From Lunularia cruciata (Eukaryota; Streptophyta; Marchantiopsida; Lunulariales; Lunulariaceae), in contig OX419761.1 of assembly GCA_948567375.1 (NCBI GenBank), forward strand, positions 2,668,501-2,732,500: 64,000 nt of DNA. Reading direction: 5' to 3'. The number at the start of each line of letters is the position of its first letter. The stretch's first letter is position 1. Below, one piece after another: positions 46,805-58,826 of this stretch. The notes below the pieces were generated by a model that worked only from the letters and a program-made list of their open reading frames with translations, was not told the DNA's origin and made no database searches. The position numbers and the translations under genes were made by a program.

Positions 46805-49800
46805 GTTCTTCCTTTACTAGACTTATCAAGAAGTGCTACCAACTCAATCCATTTGGAGAAGTGCTCCACCATAACCAAAACATACCAATGATATCTCACA
46901 ATCAATGTTAATAGTTTAACAAGGTCCAAACTCCAATGGTAACCCAATCCCATGACAGGTAATGGGTGTAATTAAGGCATAAGAGCATTGACTTATACTC
47001 TAACTTGATCACAAACCACACATTTGGGAATAAACTATTATTGTACATTGATTTGAAAACCATGCCACCAATAATGAATAAGCTATATGTATGTTTTACT
47101 CCAAAATGTCCTAGCTCCTCATGAGCATGATGGACCAACTATGGTCTCTAAGATGAGAGTGGTACTACTTGCACTCTACCATCCTACCATACACAAAGAA
47201 GGTATTTGCACTCAAATCTGAATCACTTGGCTTGTTGAAGAACACAATCTCTCTCCTTGGCACCAACTATACCACCCACAACACCAATGTAAAGATAATC
47301 CATCAATAAGATATCATCATGAATGTCTTGCTAAACTATACCAATATCTCCATCCTTTGGATATGTGACCTTGATACCTCCTCTTGTATATGTTGAGAGA
47401 GATACCACCAAAGCCTTAGGAAATATACATAGAAAGGTAGATGTATGCCAACAAGGCATCATCTCCTCATTTGTCTCACCATGCCAATGTGCTTTGGTCT
47501 GATCCTATTAGCTGGGACATGGGTTTCTACTCAACCCATTTGCATCATGGTTCACCACTTCAGGTCTATGAATAATTATGAAATCATATTCTTGTAAAAT
47601 TAGAGCCCATTTTGCAAGCTTCCTTGAAAGATTATTGTACTCAATCAACCACTTCAATGCTTGATGATTAGTGATAAGAGTGAAGGAGTTACCAAATAGA
47701 TAACATCAGAAATATGCCATTGCCCATATTATTTGACCAAGCAGTCTCTCTTGTATGAATTATACCTTACCTCCACTGAATTGTTGGAGTGATTAGCATA
47801 AGCCACCAAAAACTCTTTTCCCTCATCAGCATGTTGAGTGAGCATTGCTCCAAGCCTCAGCATACTCCAATTGGTGTGAACCTAGAATGGTCATCCTCTG
47901 ACTAGTCTGCTAAGAATTAGGGCAGATATCAACTTCTTCTTGAGTTCTATAAAAGCTTTCTCTTGTTCATCTTCCCAACACCACTCTTGTGTAAGCTTGG
48001 TCAGCTTCATCAAGGCCTTAGTAATGATACTAAATCCTCTAACATATTGGCGATAGAAATTCACCAACCTAAGGAATGCTCACACTCTACTCACATCCAT
48101 AGGCCAAGGAATATGTGCAATAACCTCCACCTTGGTCTGCCAAACACCAAGTCTTCTTGGGTACATAGTGTGACCCAAATACTCAACCTACTTGTAGAAG
48201 AATCCAAGATGTAATTTGAGTCCATGAGATCTCAACTTCTCAAACACTTCCAACAAATGTCTCTCATGCTTCTCCGTAGTAGTGTTATAGACCAAAATGT
48301 CACTAATATAGCATCAAGCAAAATCCAATTGTATTAAGACCTTTTCCATGATCCTCTAGAACTTGGCAAGAACATTCTTTAACTTAACATTCTTTAACAT
48401 TCTTTAACATTCTTTAACATTCTTACTTTAACCAAAATAGTAAGAATATCCATCAATATAATACATCCTTACCATAAGGATCAATAGCCCAAAATATTAT
48501 CTTGGACTTATCTACCTCCTTGATTAGCAACTAATGATATTTTGCTCAAAAATTGAACGTATTGAAGACCTTTTCATGCCCAATCACATCAAAGATCACC
48601 TCCAATGTAGGCATGACATATAGATCAGCCCTAGTCTATTGGTTGATATGATGGTAATCTCCATACATCTGCCAATTTGGGTAATTGCCATGCATATCCT
48701 TCTTGGTTGGCATCATTGTAGCTAATGCATACTCTCCATGTGAAATCTCCACCAACCTAGCCTCAAAAGTTCTTTATTCCAACTTTGAATCAATGCTCTC
48801 TCCATGTTATATCAATAGGAATGTAAAAAATAGATGCATCACTAGTAAGCTCAATCCAAATACTAGGTCTTTCAGAGCACCCAAATCCTTCATATTGAAG
48901 GCAAAACAACTTGTGTAGCTCCTCAAGAACTTCCAAACTCTTTATCTTTCTCTTCTTGTAAGCTTAGGTCCAATATTTAGCTCCTAAATATCTTTTGTAA
49001 TTGATGTAGGAGTGAAAGACATACTAATTGGCTGCTAAACTAGGCCCTTGGGAGTAGTAATTTCATGCTTCCAACCAATAGAGTTCTCAATATCAATTTG
49101 GAAAACTCCCTTTGCTGTGGTTGTAAGCTCCATACATCCTCTAGTTGCATCCCAAGTAGACCATGCTCACTTGGATGGATTGCAAGTAGCCACTCTCACT
49201 AGTAGCCATTGGCTATGTTTAAAGAATATCCTACCCACTCATTCCATTGCTCCCAACATGTGCTTGAATCATCTTGATAGGCACAAAGCTCATAAGTGTT
49301 CAAGTGGTGATGCTTATCAAGCGCATCATATGTTGCTCTGCCAAGCAAAGGTTCACAATCTAGGTCAAAAAATTAATGTGCATAGCCTGACCTAACACTT
49401 GATGCTTGGATGCTTCAAACACTACTATAATGGGGGGAATAATAGTATGAAACCCATTGCTTGCTCCCTCTCATCAATGTTGGGCTCCACTAATTGCTAT
49501 ATCTATGAGTCCCAAACAAGTATAAGACCTCCTTCTCTAAAAGCATGGGAGCTTGGGAAGCTCATAAGTGTGGATAAAGCAGCCATGGGCCAACTAACAA
49601 GGTTCACCATTGCCATAAGTGACCTGTCAGCCACTACCACCATCTACAACTAGCACCCAACATCCAAAATTTCATCAATAATAATGTAGTCTAGTCATTG
49701 AATCCCATCATAAGCACACAATAGAACCTCTCTAATTAAGAGGTTTGTCCACCAAAGGCAAAGACAATGAGCCCATGATCCTACTTTGCCTACATCCAAC

Positions 49801-50236
49801 AATACAAGAGGTCGCATCCAAGAATGGACCTAATGTGTACTTGCCACCACACAGATACAAGAATCACCCATCAAAGAATTGTTCTCCAAAATGTAGGTTA
49901 GAGAAATGGATTGATGAACCTAATGATATTGTATTATAGGTAACATCTCCCAAAACACATCAAAATGGGGATCTTGGAGATATTAACCTTAGCTAGCATG
50001 GGTATGTCCTTGACATGGTCATCTAGAAATCACCAAATGAATGGAACTATGTCTCTCCAAATCTTGCACCCCCAGCAAGGAAATGTCTGCTAATAGGGTC
50101 TCTCAGTAACCCATGACTATGACATCCATAATAATTTAAGATATTGATAAGCCAAGTGTGCCACATGATGTAGAGAGACTTGCCTAGCAATCTCATCTCT
50201 CTCCACATACAAGTACCTCTGTACTTATATATATCG
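46805..50236 (-). pseudogene. Gyp-A copy 2 pol and part of gag-pol linker, decayed
   Basis: Continues from 36649. The minus strand has integrase (SLDLVKLLTLIVRYHWYVLV near 46930-46880, and the zinc-binding HHAHEELGHFGVKHTYSL at 47135-47085), RNase H (about 47520-47900) and RT (47960-48760). A linker like that of copy 1 follows up to 50236, where copy 3 has inserted (flank TATATATCG). It is more diverged than copy 3. A 10 bp tandem array interrupts RT. Confidence 0.75.
48371..48425. repeat. 10 bp tandem repeat (CATTCTTTAA)n in the Gyp-A copy 2 RT relic
   Basis: Four to five head-to-tail copies of CATTCTTTAA. Copies 1 and 3 have no expansion at the corresponding place, so this is a local expansion in copy 2. 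Confidence 0.9.
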
Positions 50237-50894
50237 TGCATATATACATCACTACACAACATACATAGCTATCAACATCATACACAATAGAAGCACAACT
50301 CACACATAAGTCATACATAGACTCTAAAGTGCCACAATAATCAGATTGTTTACCACTCTCAACTCAACTCAACTTAGATCAGTACTTGATCTGTCACTCT
50401 ATAAATTGCCAACAATTGGGCATTGATTAAGCCAAGCCACACCCACTCTAGCATAGAGAATCCAAGTGATGCTCGCTGGCCTCTGTCCACCATAGCCAGG
50501 AACTCATAGGCTCAACATTAGAGAAATGAGCTCTCTGGAGCTACACTTTGAAAGTATACCTCTTGGACTTGAGCTAGGTCTGAAACCCTAATGGTGCTAT
50601 TGATGGTACACTTGATGGTGCAAATAGTAGAAAGTGACGGTGGGCTCTACTGTGAAGTCAGTACCTTGAGCACCAAATCTGACCGTCGGAAAGTAGTCTC
50701 TAAGAAACTGCTGAAATAACTCTAACTACTATCACTAGAACTCCAGTGTCCGAGCAATCTAGATGCGACACTACAAATGGTGTGACAGCTGTCGTGCGTA
50801 TATACATTGCTACACATCATACATCACTGTCAACATCATACACAATAGAAGCACAACTCACACATAAGTCATACATAGACTCTAAAGTACCACA
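50237..50894 (-). repeat. Gyp-A copy 3, 3' LTR
   Basis: The best preserved X-M-X LTR: X at 50237-50336 and 50795-50894 (100 bp each), M of 458 bp. It starts TGCATATATAC and ends GTACCACA. The complement of a polypurine tract (ATTGCCCCCCTAG) follows. The left flank is the linker of copy 2, so copy 3 inserted into copy 2. Both X copies share the private variants ACAATAGAAG and CATAGACTC. Confidence 0.8.
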
Positions 50895-51046
50895 ATTGCC
50901 CCCCTAGCTAGCGGTTAGGTCCCTCTAACTCCAAATATATCTACTCTAAATATATGGTATACCCTATAATGGGCAAAGATAAAGAGGCTAGGTGCTATGG
51001 AGCCCCATTCTTAATTGCATATCTGCAATCTATACCATATAAAGAA

Positions 51047-51205
51047 TGAACTAGCTATAGGTCAAGTACATCTAGGACATAACCACTATCCTTGAGGAAC
51101 CATTGTGAGAGGAGGAGTCATACATGCCATATGCCATCCTCTCAAATAGCTATCACACACTAACATAATAGCAGCTCCACCAGAAGAACCACATAACATA
51201 CACCT
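51047..51205 (-). pseudogene. Gyp-A copy 3 C-terminal PHD-finger-like domain
   Basis: Minus strand: RCMLCGSSGGAAIMLVCDSY, then LRGWHMACMTPPLTMVPQG, a TAG stop, then WLCPRCT and a stop. The spacing C-2-C, C-2-(C), 4-H, 2-C, W-x-C-2-C is that of a PHD finger, a zinc fold that reads histone H3 tails. The fourth metal ligand is Tyr (CDSY) in all three copies. Chromovirus-type elements carry a chromodomain at this position instead. Assignment rests on motif spacing alone. Confidence 0.65.
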
Positions 51206-52310
51206 CAAGCCTGCACATACAAGTGCCAAGCTTGGGTCCATAGTACCATCAATTTTTGGGAGGTGGCATGGGACACAATTGCGCACATGATCCTTCCAAA
51301 AAACACCATCATGTCCTTCTTACACAAGGACTCCAGATGGAAAAACCTCATGCACTCTCAAGATAGTGCGGCTTATTGAAACATCAAGTGTTGTCGGTGC
51401 TGTCTGCTATAGATATACATAGTCTTTTGGATGAAATTGACGGATCAAGGATCTATAATCTCCTCCTCAAATGGTAGCATAGTGTAAATTATCTCTATGC
51501 TGAGAAATCACCAAGTTCTCAAAGGCCATTGGCATCATTCTCTGAAAGATCTCTGCCTTTTGAAAAACATGTGCTCATCCATACATCGGGGTCATCCAAG
51601 TCCAAAACTACAGTAGCATCTCAACAAATGGCTGTAGGTAAATCTAGATCTTGTCCATACAGTAGAAAGTACAGAGAGAATGATGCTAAGGAGGCTTGCC
51701 GGCTGAACCAATAGCCCATGGCCAACCAAGGTAATTAGAGATCCCAATCTCCCAAGTGTCCTCTTTGCAAACCATACTTTTGCAATCCTCTCTTCACCGT
51801 CTTAACCACTCTCTTTGCTAAGCCATCTGCCTCAGGGTGATCTCAAGATGTAGTATAGTGATCAATCAAAGCCTTGTCACACAAGATCTGAAACTCTCCC
51901 AAGAGCTCTGTACCCTGATCAGTCAAAACCTCAGTTGGTGCACCAAAATGACTAAGAAATCGATCCAGGAATAAGTAAGTTGTCCCTTCACTAGACTTGT
52001 CAGGAAGTACCACCAACTCAATCCACTTGGAGAAGTTCTACACCATCACCAAAACATACCAATGATGTCTCACAATCAACAGTAAAGGTCCAGCAAAGTC
52101 CAAACTCCAACAGTAACCCAATCCCATGATAGGTAATGGGTGTAACTATGGCATAGGAGCATTGAATGATGCTCTAACTTGGTCACAAACCACACATCTG
52201 GCAACAAACTGCTGTACCTTGGTCTGCATACCGCGCCACCAATATTGACTCTAGAGTAAGCTATATGTACGCTTTACTCCAAAATGTCCTAGCTCCTCAT
52301 GAGCATGATA
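51206..52310 (-). pseudogene. Gyp-A copy 3 integrase
   Basis: Minus strand. The zinc-binding HHCC domain starts VYHAHEELGHFGVKRTYSLL (52310-52251), with CVVCDQV about 52190. The core contains WSLDFAGP, the second acid in LTDQGTELLGEF (about 51915), and ADGLAKRVVKTVKRGLQ (about 51835-51785). There the catalytic Glu of ADGLAERVV is Lys (GAG to AAG), so the enzyme is dead even apart from stops. The C-terminal part leads into the PHD-like domain. Confidence 0.75.
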
Positions 52311-53942
52311 GACCAATTGTGGTCTCTGTGATGGAAGTGGTACTACTCGCACTCTACCATCCTCCCATACATGCAAAAGGTGTCTGCCCTCCAATCTGAA
52401 CCGTCGGGCTTGCTGAAGAACACGGTTTCTCTCTTTGGCCCCAACTGTGCCACCCACAACACCAGTGCAAAGATAGTCCATCACTAAGACATCATCATGA
52501 ATGTCTTGCTGAACTATACCTATATCTTCACTCTCTAGATCTGTGACCTCAATAACTCCTCCTATATGTGTTGAAAGAAATACCACCAAAGCCTCAAAAA
52601 ATGTACATAAAAAGGTAGATGCATGCCAACCTAGCACCATCTTCTCATCTGTCTCACCATGCCAATGTGCTCCGGTCTGATCCTGCTGGCTGGGACATGG
52701 GTTTCTACTCAACCCATCTGCATCACGGTTCACAACTCCAAGTCTGTGAACAACCATGAAATCATACTCTTGTAATATCAGAGCCCATTGTGCAAGCTTC
52801 CTTGAAAGCTTGTCGGACTCCACCAACCACTTCAGCGGCTGATGATCAGTGATGAGAGTGAAGGGGTTACCAAATAGGTAACATTGGAAATGTGCTACTG
52901 CCCAAACTGCTGCCAAGCACTCTCCCTCATATGAACTACACTTTGCCTCCGCTGAAGTGTTGGAGCAACTAGCATAGGCCACCACAAACTCCTTCCCCTC
53001 ATCATCATGTTGGGTGAGCACCGCTCCAAGCCCCAACATACTCCAATTAGTATGAACTTGAAATGGTCATCCTCTGATTGGTCTCCTCAAAATAGGAGCA
53101 GATGTCAACCTCTCCTTGAGCTCTATAAAAGCTGTCTCCTGCTCATCTCCCCAACACCACTCTTGTGTAAGCTTGGTCAGCTTTGTCAAGGCCTTGGCAA
53201 TGGCACTAAATCCTCTAATATAGCAGCAATAGAAGTTTTCCAACCCAAGGAATGCTCGCACTTTGCTCACATCCGTAGGCCAAGGAATACATACAATAGC
53301 TTCCACCTTGGTCTGCTGAACACCAAGTCCTTCGGGGTAGATAATGTGACCCAAATACTCAACTTGTTTGTGGAAGAACCTACACTTCCCAAGATGTAAT
53401 TTGAGTCCATGAGATCTCAAGCTCTCAAACATCTCCAACAATTGTCTTTCATGCTCCTCCACAGTAGTGCTATAGACCAAAATATCATCAATATAACACC
53501 GAGCAAAATCCAATCTAGCTAGAATCTTATCCATGATCCTCAAGAACTCAACAAAAGAATTCTTCAACCCAAACGGTAAGAACCTCCATTGATATAACAC
53601 ATCCTTACTGTGAGGATCAATAGCCCAGAATGTTCTCTTGGACTTATCCTCCTCCTTGATCAACAACTGATGATATCCCGCTCAAAGATCCAAAGTACTA
53701 AAGACCTTTGCATGCCCAATCGCATCAAAAATCTCCTCCGGTGTAGGCATGGCATACCAATCAGCCCTCGTCTGTCGGTTGATAGGACGGTAATCTCCAC
53801 ACATCTGCCTATTTGTGTAGTTGCCATACATATCCTTCTTGGCTGGAATCACTGTTGCTAATGCATACTTTCTATGTGAAATCTCCACCAAACCAGCCTC
53901 AAAAAGGTCACTACTCTGGCTCTGAATCAATGTCCTCTCCAT
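52311..53942 (-). pseudogene. Gyp-A copy 3 reverse transcriptase and RNase H
   Basis: Minus strand. RT N-part 53942-53682 (GDYRPINRQTRADWYAMPTP). Palm 53666-53067, with LPFGLKNSFVEFLRIMDKIL, catalytic CYIDDILVYST and VRAFLGLENFYCCYIRGFSA. RNase H 53039-52600, with ASCSNTSAEAKCSSYEGECL, TDHQPLKWLV and NRDADGLSRNPC. Only a few stops separate long frames (262 codons at 53039-52251), so it is the youngest Gyp-A copy. It continues into integrase. Confidence 0.88.
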
Positions 53943-55218
53943 GTCACTATAGCGATAAGGATGTCAAAAAATGGGTGCATTGCTAGTTAGCTCAATCCGT
54001 ATACCAGGTCTCTTCAAAGCACCCAAATACTTCATATTGAAGGCAAAACAACTCGTGTGACTCCTCAAGAACCTCCAAACCCTCTGTCTTTCATCTCCAA
54101 CAAGCTTGGGTCCAAGATCTGGCTCCCAACTATGCTTGTTGTAGGAGTGGAAGACGTGTTGACTGGCTGCTACACTGGGCCCTTGGGAGCAATAGTGTCA
54201 TGCCTCCGACCACTAGAGGTCCCAACCTTTGTGTGAAAAACTCCCTCCACTCTAGCTGCAAGCTCCACACATCCTCTAGATGCATCCCAATTGGACCAAG
54301 GATGTAATCCAAGTAGCCCATGCTCACTTGGATAGACTCCAAGTAGACCACTTTCCCTAGTAGCTATTGGCTATGTCCCAAGAATACCATGTCCAGTCGG
54401 TCCATTGCCCCTAGCATGTGCTTGAATTGACTCAATAAGCACAAGGCTCACAAGTGTCCGAGTGGTGATGCCTATCAAGTGCATCATACGCTGCTCTGCC
54501 AAGCCAAGGCTCACAATCCAGGTCAAACAGTTCAGGTCTATAGCCTGACCTAACACCTGACGCTTGGATGCCTCTGACATTGCTGGAACAGCGGTAATAC
54601 CGGTGCAAAACCCCATCGCCTGCTCTCTATCATCGGCATTGGGCTCCACCAATGGCTGTAATTGTGAATCCCAAACAAGTCCAAGTCCTCCTTCTCGAAA
54701 AGCATGAGAGCTTGGGAAACTCATGAGTGTGGGAAATGCAGTTCTAGGCTGTCCAACTAGGTTCACCACTGCCATAGGTGACCTATCAGCCACTACCACT
54801 GTTTGAGACTAACACCCAACATCCAAGATATCATCAACAAGGATGTGGTCAAGTCACTAAATCCCATCATAAGCATGATGTAGAACCTCTTGGGGTAAGA
54901 GGTTTGTCCATCAAAGACAAAGATGATGAGCCCGTGATCCCACTCTGGCTGCATCTAACAATACAGCAGGTCCCATCCAAGTATGGACCTGATGTGTACT
55001 TGCCACCACTCTGGTGCAAGAATCACCCATCAAAGGAACGTTCTCTAAAAAGTAAGCTAGAGAAATGGACTGATGAACCTGGAGATGTTGTAGTATATGT
55101 AACATCTCCCAAAACACACTTGAACAAGGATCTTGAAGACCCAAACCATGGCCCACACGTGTATGTTCCTAACATGGCCATCCAAAAATCACCAAGTGAA
55201 TAGGCCCATGTCTCTCTA
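53943..55218 (-). pseudogene. Gyp-A copy 3 linker, first part
   Basis: The minus strand carries MERTLIQSQSSDLFEAGLVE (at the RT border) and then the linker seen in copy 1, here well preserved: FPTLMSFPSSHAFREGGLGL and SLGLAEQRMMHLIGITTRTL (54799-54371). It is interrupted at 55218 by Gyp-B and resumes at 60889. No enzymatic motif was recognised. Confidence 0.6.
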
Positions 55219-55643
55219 TGTAAAAGACCAAATTTGAGGAGAGAAATAGGAGAATGGAAACTCACATTGGGACACTTGAATGAGGGAAAACTCCAAATGC
55301 CTAGCATGAGCTTTGGTTTTGGTATTTATAGGTAGCATACAAGGCCTTTGAGAAGCTTCTCAAGAAGCTTCCTCAGTCACTTTCTTAGAGTGCAAGCCAA
55401 GTTAACTAGGAAGCTTCTCAAGGAGCTTCTTTCTAGAAGCCGCCTACTTGGCGTGCAAGCTAAGCTAGTTAGAAGCTTCTAGAAGCTTCCTTCTAGAAGC
55501 TACTTACTTGAGGTGCAAGCTAAGCTAGCCGGGAAGCTTCACAAGAAGCTTCCTAGATACTTCCGGAATATTCTAGGCTAATTTGTCTTATGTGCTACTT
55601 TGTAAGCCCGACTAACTTTGTTGCTAAACTCCATATTGTTACA
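55219..55643 (-). repeat. Gyp-B 3' LTR
   Basis: 425 bp, TGTAAAAG...GTTACA. A phased GAA/TTC quadruplet occupies 55471-55490, and gapped pairs lie around 55354, 55408 and 55543. TATTTATAGG near 55321 is the complement of the TATA box. The complement of the polypurine tract (TATTCCCCTACCTCTAG) directly follows at 55644. Confidence 0.95.
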
Positions 55644-57085
55644 TATTCCCCTACCTCTAGTTGGTAACGTCCTTGTCGCTAGTGAAGCTTCAAATTCCTG
55701 GATGGCTGTCTCTGCATTTTGGAGGTGAGAAAGAGGTTCCCATGTGGCATCATGAAGGGGATACCCTTTCCAAAGGACCTTGTACTCCGTATGTTGGCGA
55801 TGGCCTCATTGAATATGGCAACGTGCAAGGATATGATCAACTTTGTACTCCTTATGATCATTGATAGGGACATGATGAGGGTGAGGTTGGACTCAAAAGG
55901 AAAAGGAAGAGGGGTTAGGAACAAAGGGTTTCAACTTGGAAACATGAAAGACATGATAGATATACATGTGAAAAGGCAAGGCAAGTCGATAAGCAACAAG
56001 AGAGACAATTTGGGTGATATCAAAGGGTCCTATCCAATTAGGGGCAAGTTTATGAACTTGGGTATCAAAGTGGGAGAGTGAGGTTACTAGAGGATAGCAT
56101 GACTTTATCACCAACTTCAAAGATGAGATCACGACAATGGTGGTCCGCATAATTTTTTTTGGCAATTCTGAGCAACAAGGAGGTGAGACTTGGCTTGTTG
56201 GAGAGATTGGATATAGTGGTCAAGAATGTGGAAGTATGAGGAACCTAAGATGGAGTGGGAGCCAGAAGAGAATCTGGAACAAGTGGATCTTAGCCAAAAG
56301 TGAGAAAGAAAGGAGAAAATTTGGTGCTTGCTTATTTGGAATTGTTGTAGGCAAATTCTGCAGCTGCAAGACATTCATCCCAATTGGTATGGTGGACATT
56401 GACAAAAGCACGCAACATATCCTCCAATGTACAATTTGCTTGTTTGGTTTGTCCATCGGTTTGAGGATGATAGGCCGTGGAAAAAGCAAGCATGGTGCCA
56501 AGTATTTGGAAGAGTGCTTGCCAAAACTTCTCGATAAATCAAGGATCACGGTCGGAGATGAGTACATGTGGCATCCCATGATGCTTGAAGACATTGTTGA
56601 AGTAGATGTGTGCTAAGGTTGGAGCATCCACGGTATTACAGGTTGGTGCCAAGTGGATTTGCTTACTTAGCTTATCCACAAACACCACGATTGTGGTGTG
56701 TCCTTATTTTATCTTTGGCAAGGATGTGATGAGATCCAAGCTCACATGCTCCCAGCGAGCAAATGGAACAGCGAGTGGTTGAAGGAGTCCACTTGGCTTT
56801 TGGTTGCTAGCCATGTTACGTTGGTAGCTCTCACACGATCAAACAAATTCTTGAACATCTTGTGTCATGTTGGGCCAACACCATTGATATTGGAGGGTAC
56901 CCAAGGTCTTGTGTACATCTTGTCTTGTGACCCACGATGGGTAAATCATGGGCTTCTTGAAGGCGCACAAGTCGAAGATCACCTTTAGCTAGAACATAGA
57001 TCCGGTCCTCATGGAATAAAAGGCCCTCCTTGATAGAGAAGGTGTTGTACTCCTTATTGCATGCCATAAGGCGACCATGTACCAT
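55644..57085 (-). pseudogene. Gyp-B integrase and chromodomain
   Basis: Minus strand. The zinc-binding region is near 57085-56830 (EAHDLPIVGHKT is recognisable). The core has VFVDKLSKQIH (about 56690), ISDRDP (about 56560) and QTDGQTKQANC (about 56455), in which the catalytic Glu of QTERAN is Lys. The C-terminal PNWIGPFDITQIVSLVAYRL is at about 56045. The chromodomain YKVLWKGYPLHDATWEPLSH (about 55790-55730) is close to the stop near the polypurine tract. Chromodomains target integration to methylated histones. Confidence 0.88.
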
Positions 57086-58779
57086 TTGGAAGAAGGGATC
57101 TTGGTGTAGAGCTGACTAAAACTTGTTTTGGACCTTGGAGTCAACTGACATCCTTGAAATTGCCGTTGTGATGAGAGGAAGAGACTTCAAATTAGGTCGT
57201 CGTGATAAAGCATCAAGGATGACATGGAACCAACCTGGTTTGTACTCAATTTTGATGTCATACAGTTGGAGTTGTTCCTCTCATCGATGATGTCAACTCT
57301 TCATGTGTTCCAAGTGTAAGGTCTGTAATAATGGTTTGTGATCAGTTTGCATGATCACTTGTTTCCCCAAGAGGTAATGCCTCCATATCTTGGTGGCATA
57401 TACCATTGCAAGTTGTTCTCAATCTCAAGCAGAGTAGTTCCGTTCAGCCGTATTGAGTCGGCAAGACACAAAGGCAATGGGATGGAGTCCATCTGGGAAT
57501 TCTTGTTGCAACACGGCTCCAATTGCAAAGTTAGAAGCATCAAAATCAACCACACCGGGTAGTTGAGGATCATATGGTTGAAGAATGGGTATTGAAGAAT
57601 GGGTATTGAAGAAACCATATGCTTTAACTTTTGGAATGCTTCTTCATGCTGGGTGGTCCACTCGAAGCTCAAGTTCTTTCCCAAGAGGTCAGTCAATGGT
57701 GCAACCACATGAGCATAATAATGGATGAATCGTTGGTAAAAACTGGCCAATCCATTGAATGCTCGTACGTCTGTAGCATCCTTTGGGATAGGCCAATTAG
57801 TAGTGGCCTTGATCCTCTCTTCTTCCATCTTGATCCCCTCTGATGAGATCTTATGACCTAAGAAGGTAACCTCTTTGTGCCAAAAGGTGCACTTCGACTT
57901 CTTGTAAGAAAATTTCCATTGTTGTAGTCGTCTTAGGACTTCTCACACATGGCTCACATGTTCTGCCTTTGTCTTACTATAAATTAAGATATCATCCAAG
58001 AACCCCACCATAGACCAATCCAATAGTCCATCCAACACCCGATGCATCTAATCCATGAAGAATGTTGGAGCATTGGTGAGTCCAAAAGGTAGAACTCGCC
58101 ACTCAAAATGCCCATACCTTGTACAAAAGGTAGTCTTTTGCACATCCTTTCTATCAATAGAAATTTGCAAATAGCCACTGCAAAGATCCAACTTGGAAAA
58201 GTAGCATGCTCTACCTAGTTGATCAAGCAAGTCATCGATCCGAGGCAAGGGATATGCATTCTTCACGGTTTGCTTATTGAACCCACAATAATCAATACAA
58301 AAACAAAGTCCTCCATCCTTCTTTAGAACAAATAGTATCGGTGCTCCCCATAGAGAGGTACTATGTCGTATGAAGTACTTCTCCAACAACTTTGTAAGTG
58401 TTGTTTGCAACTCCTCAAACTCCTTTGGTGAGAGGCAATAGATTGGTCTACTCACTAGAGTACTTCTTGGCAATAACTTGATCTTGAAGAGCATACCTCG
58501 ATCGAAGGGTAATCCCTTTGGCAGATCATTTAGAAACACGTCCGCAAACTCCTTAACTATTCGATCAACCATTGTTTGATGAGGCTCTTGGTCCTCCACA
58601 AATTGTTCTTGTGCAATTGGCTTGATCCACCCCACAAATATAGACTTATCTTCCTCCAAAGCTTGCTCTATGGCTGCTTTACTAACAAATTTCCCTTCTA
58701 GGGACTCATCTCTCTTCCAAGCTTGCTCCATGGTTGCCTTCTTGGCAAACTTCCCATCTTGGGACTCCACTGCCTTCAA
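57086..58779 (-). pseudogene. Gyp-B reverse transcriptase and RNase H
   Basis: Minus strand. 58779-58048 is a 243-codon open frame with [40 protein letters not shown] and [21 protein letters not shown] stop after NAPTFFMD precedes the catalytic box FLDDILIYSKTK (about 57995). 57828-57355 gives the connection VRAFNGLASFYQRFIHYYAH and the start of RNase H (a DASNFAIGAVLQQEF-like frame). RNase H then decays to about 57090. Confidence 0.9.
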
Positions 58780-58826
58780 GGTTTGCTCTATGGCTACCTT
58801 CTCGGCAAACTTCCCATCTTGGGACT
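58651..58826 (-). repeat. Three-copy 60 bp in-frame repeat in Gyp-B pol
   Basis: Between protease and RT the minus strand encodes three units of about 20 residues with the pattern DGKFA-KA--EQ-. Examples are [19 protein letters not shown] and [18 protein letters not shown]. The unit length is a multiple of three, so the frame is kept. Probably a flexible linker expansion. Confidence 0.85.

Noticed and set aside
50237-50894. X-M-X as an independent TRIM with its own target duplication
   Set aside because: Flanks on the two sides do not match (TATCG against ATTGC in copy 3), and the block always abuts the Gyp-A polypurine tract. Reported as an LTR of unresolved structure.
55354-55560. GAA/TTC arrays as mere AAGCTT palindromes forming secondary structure
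   Set aside because: Simple palindromy does not require the 5 bp phase between successive GAA and TTC. Three intact quadruplets in independent copies favour a binding array, although structure may contribute. The HSE reading was kept.
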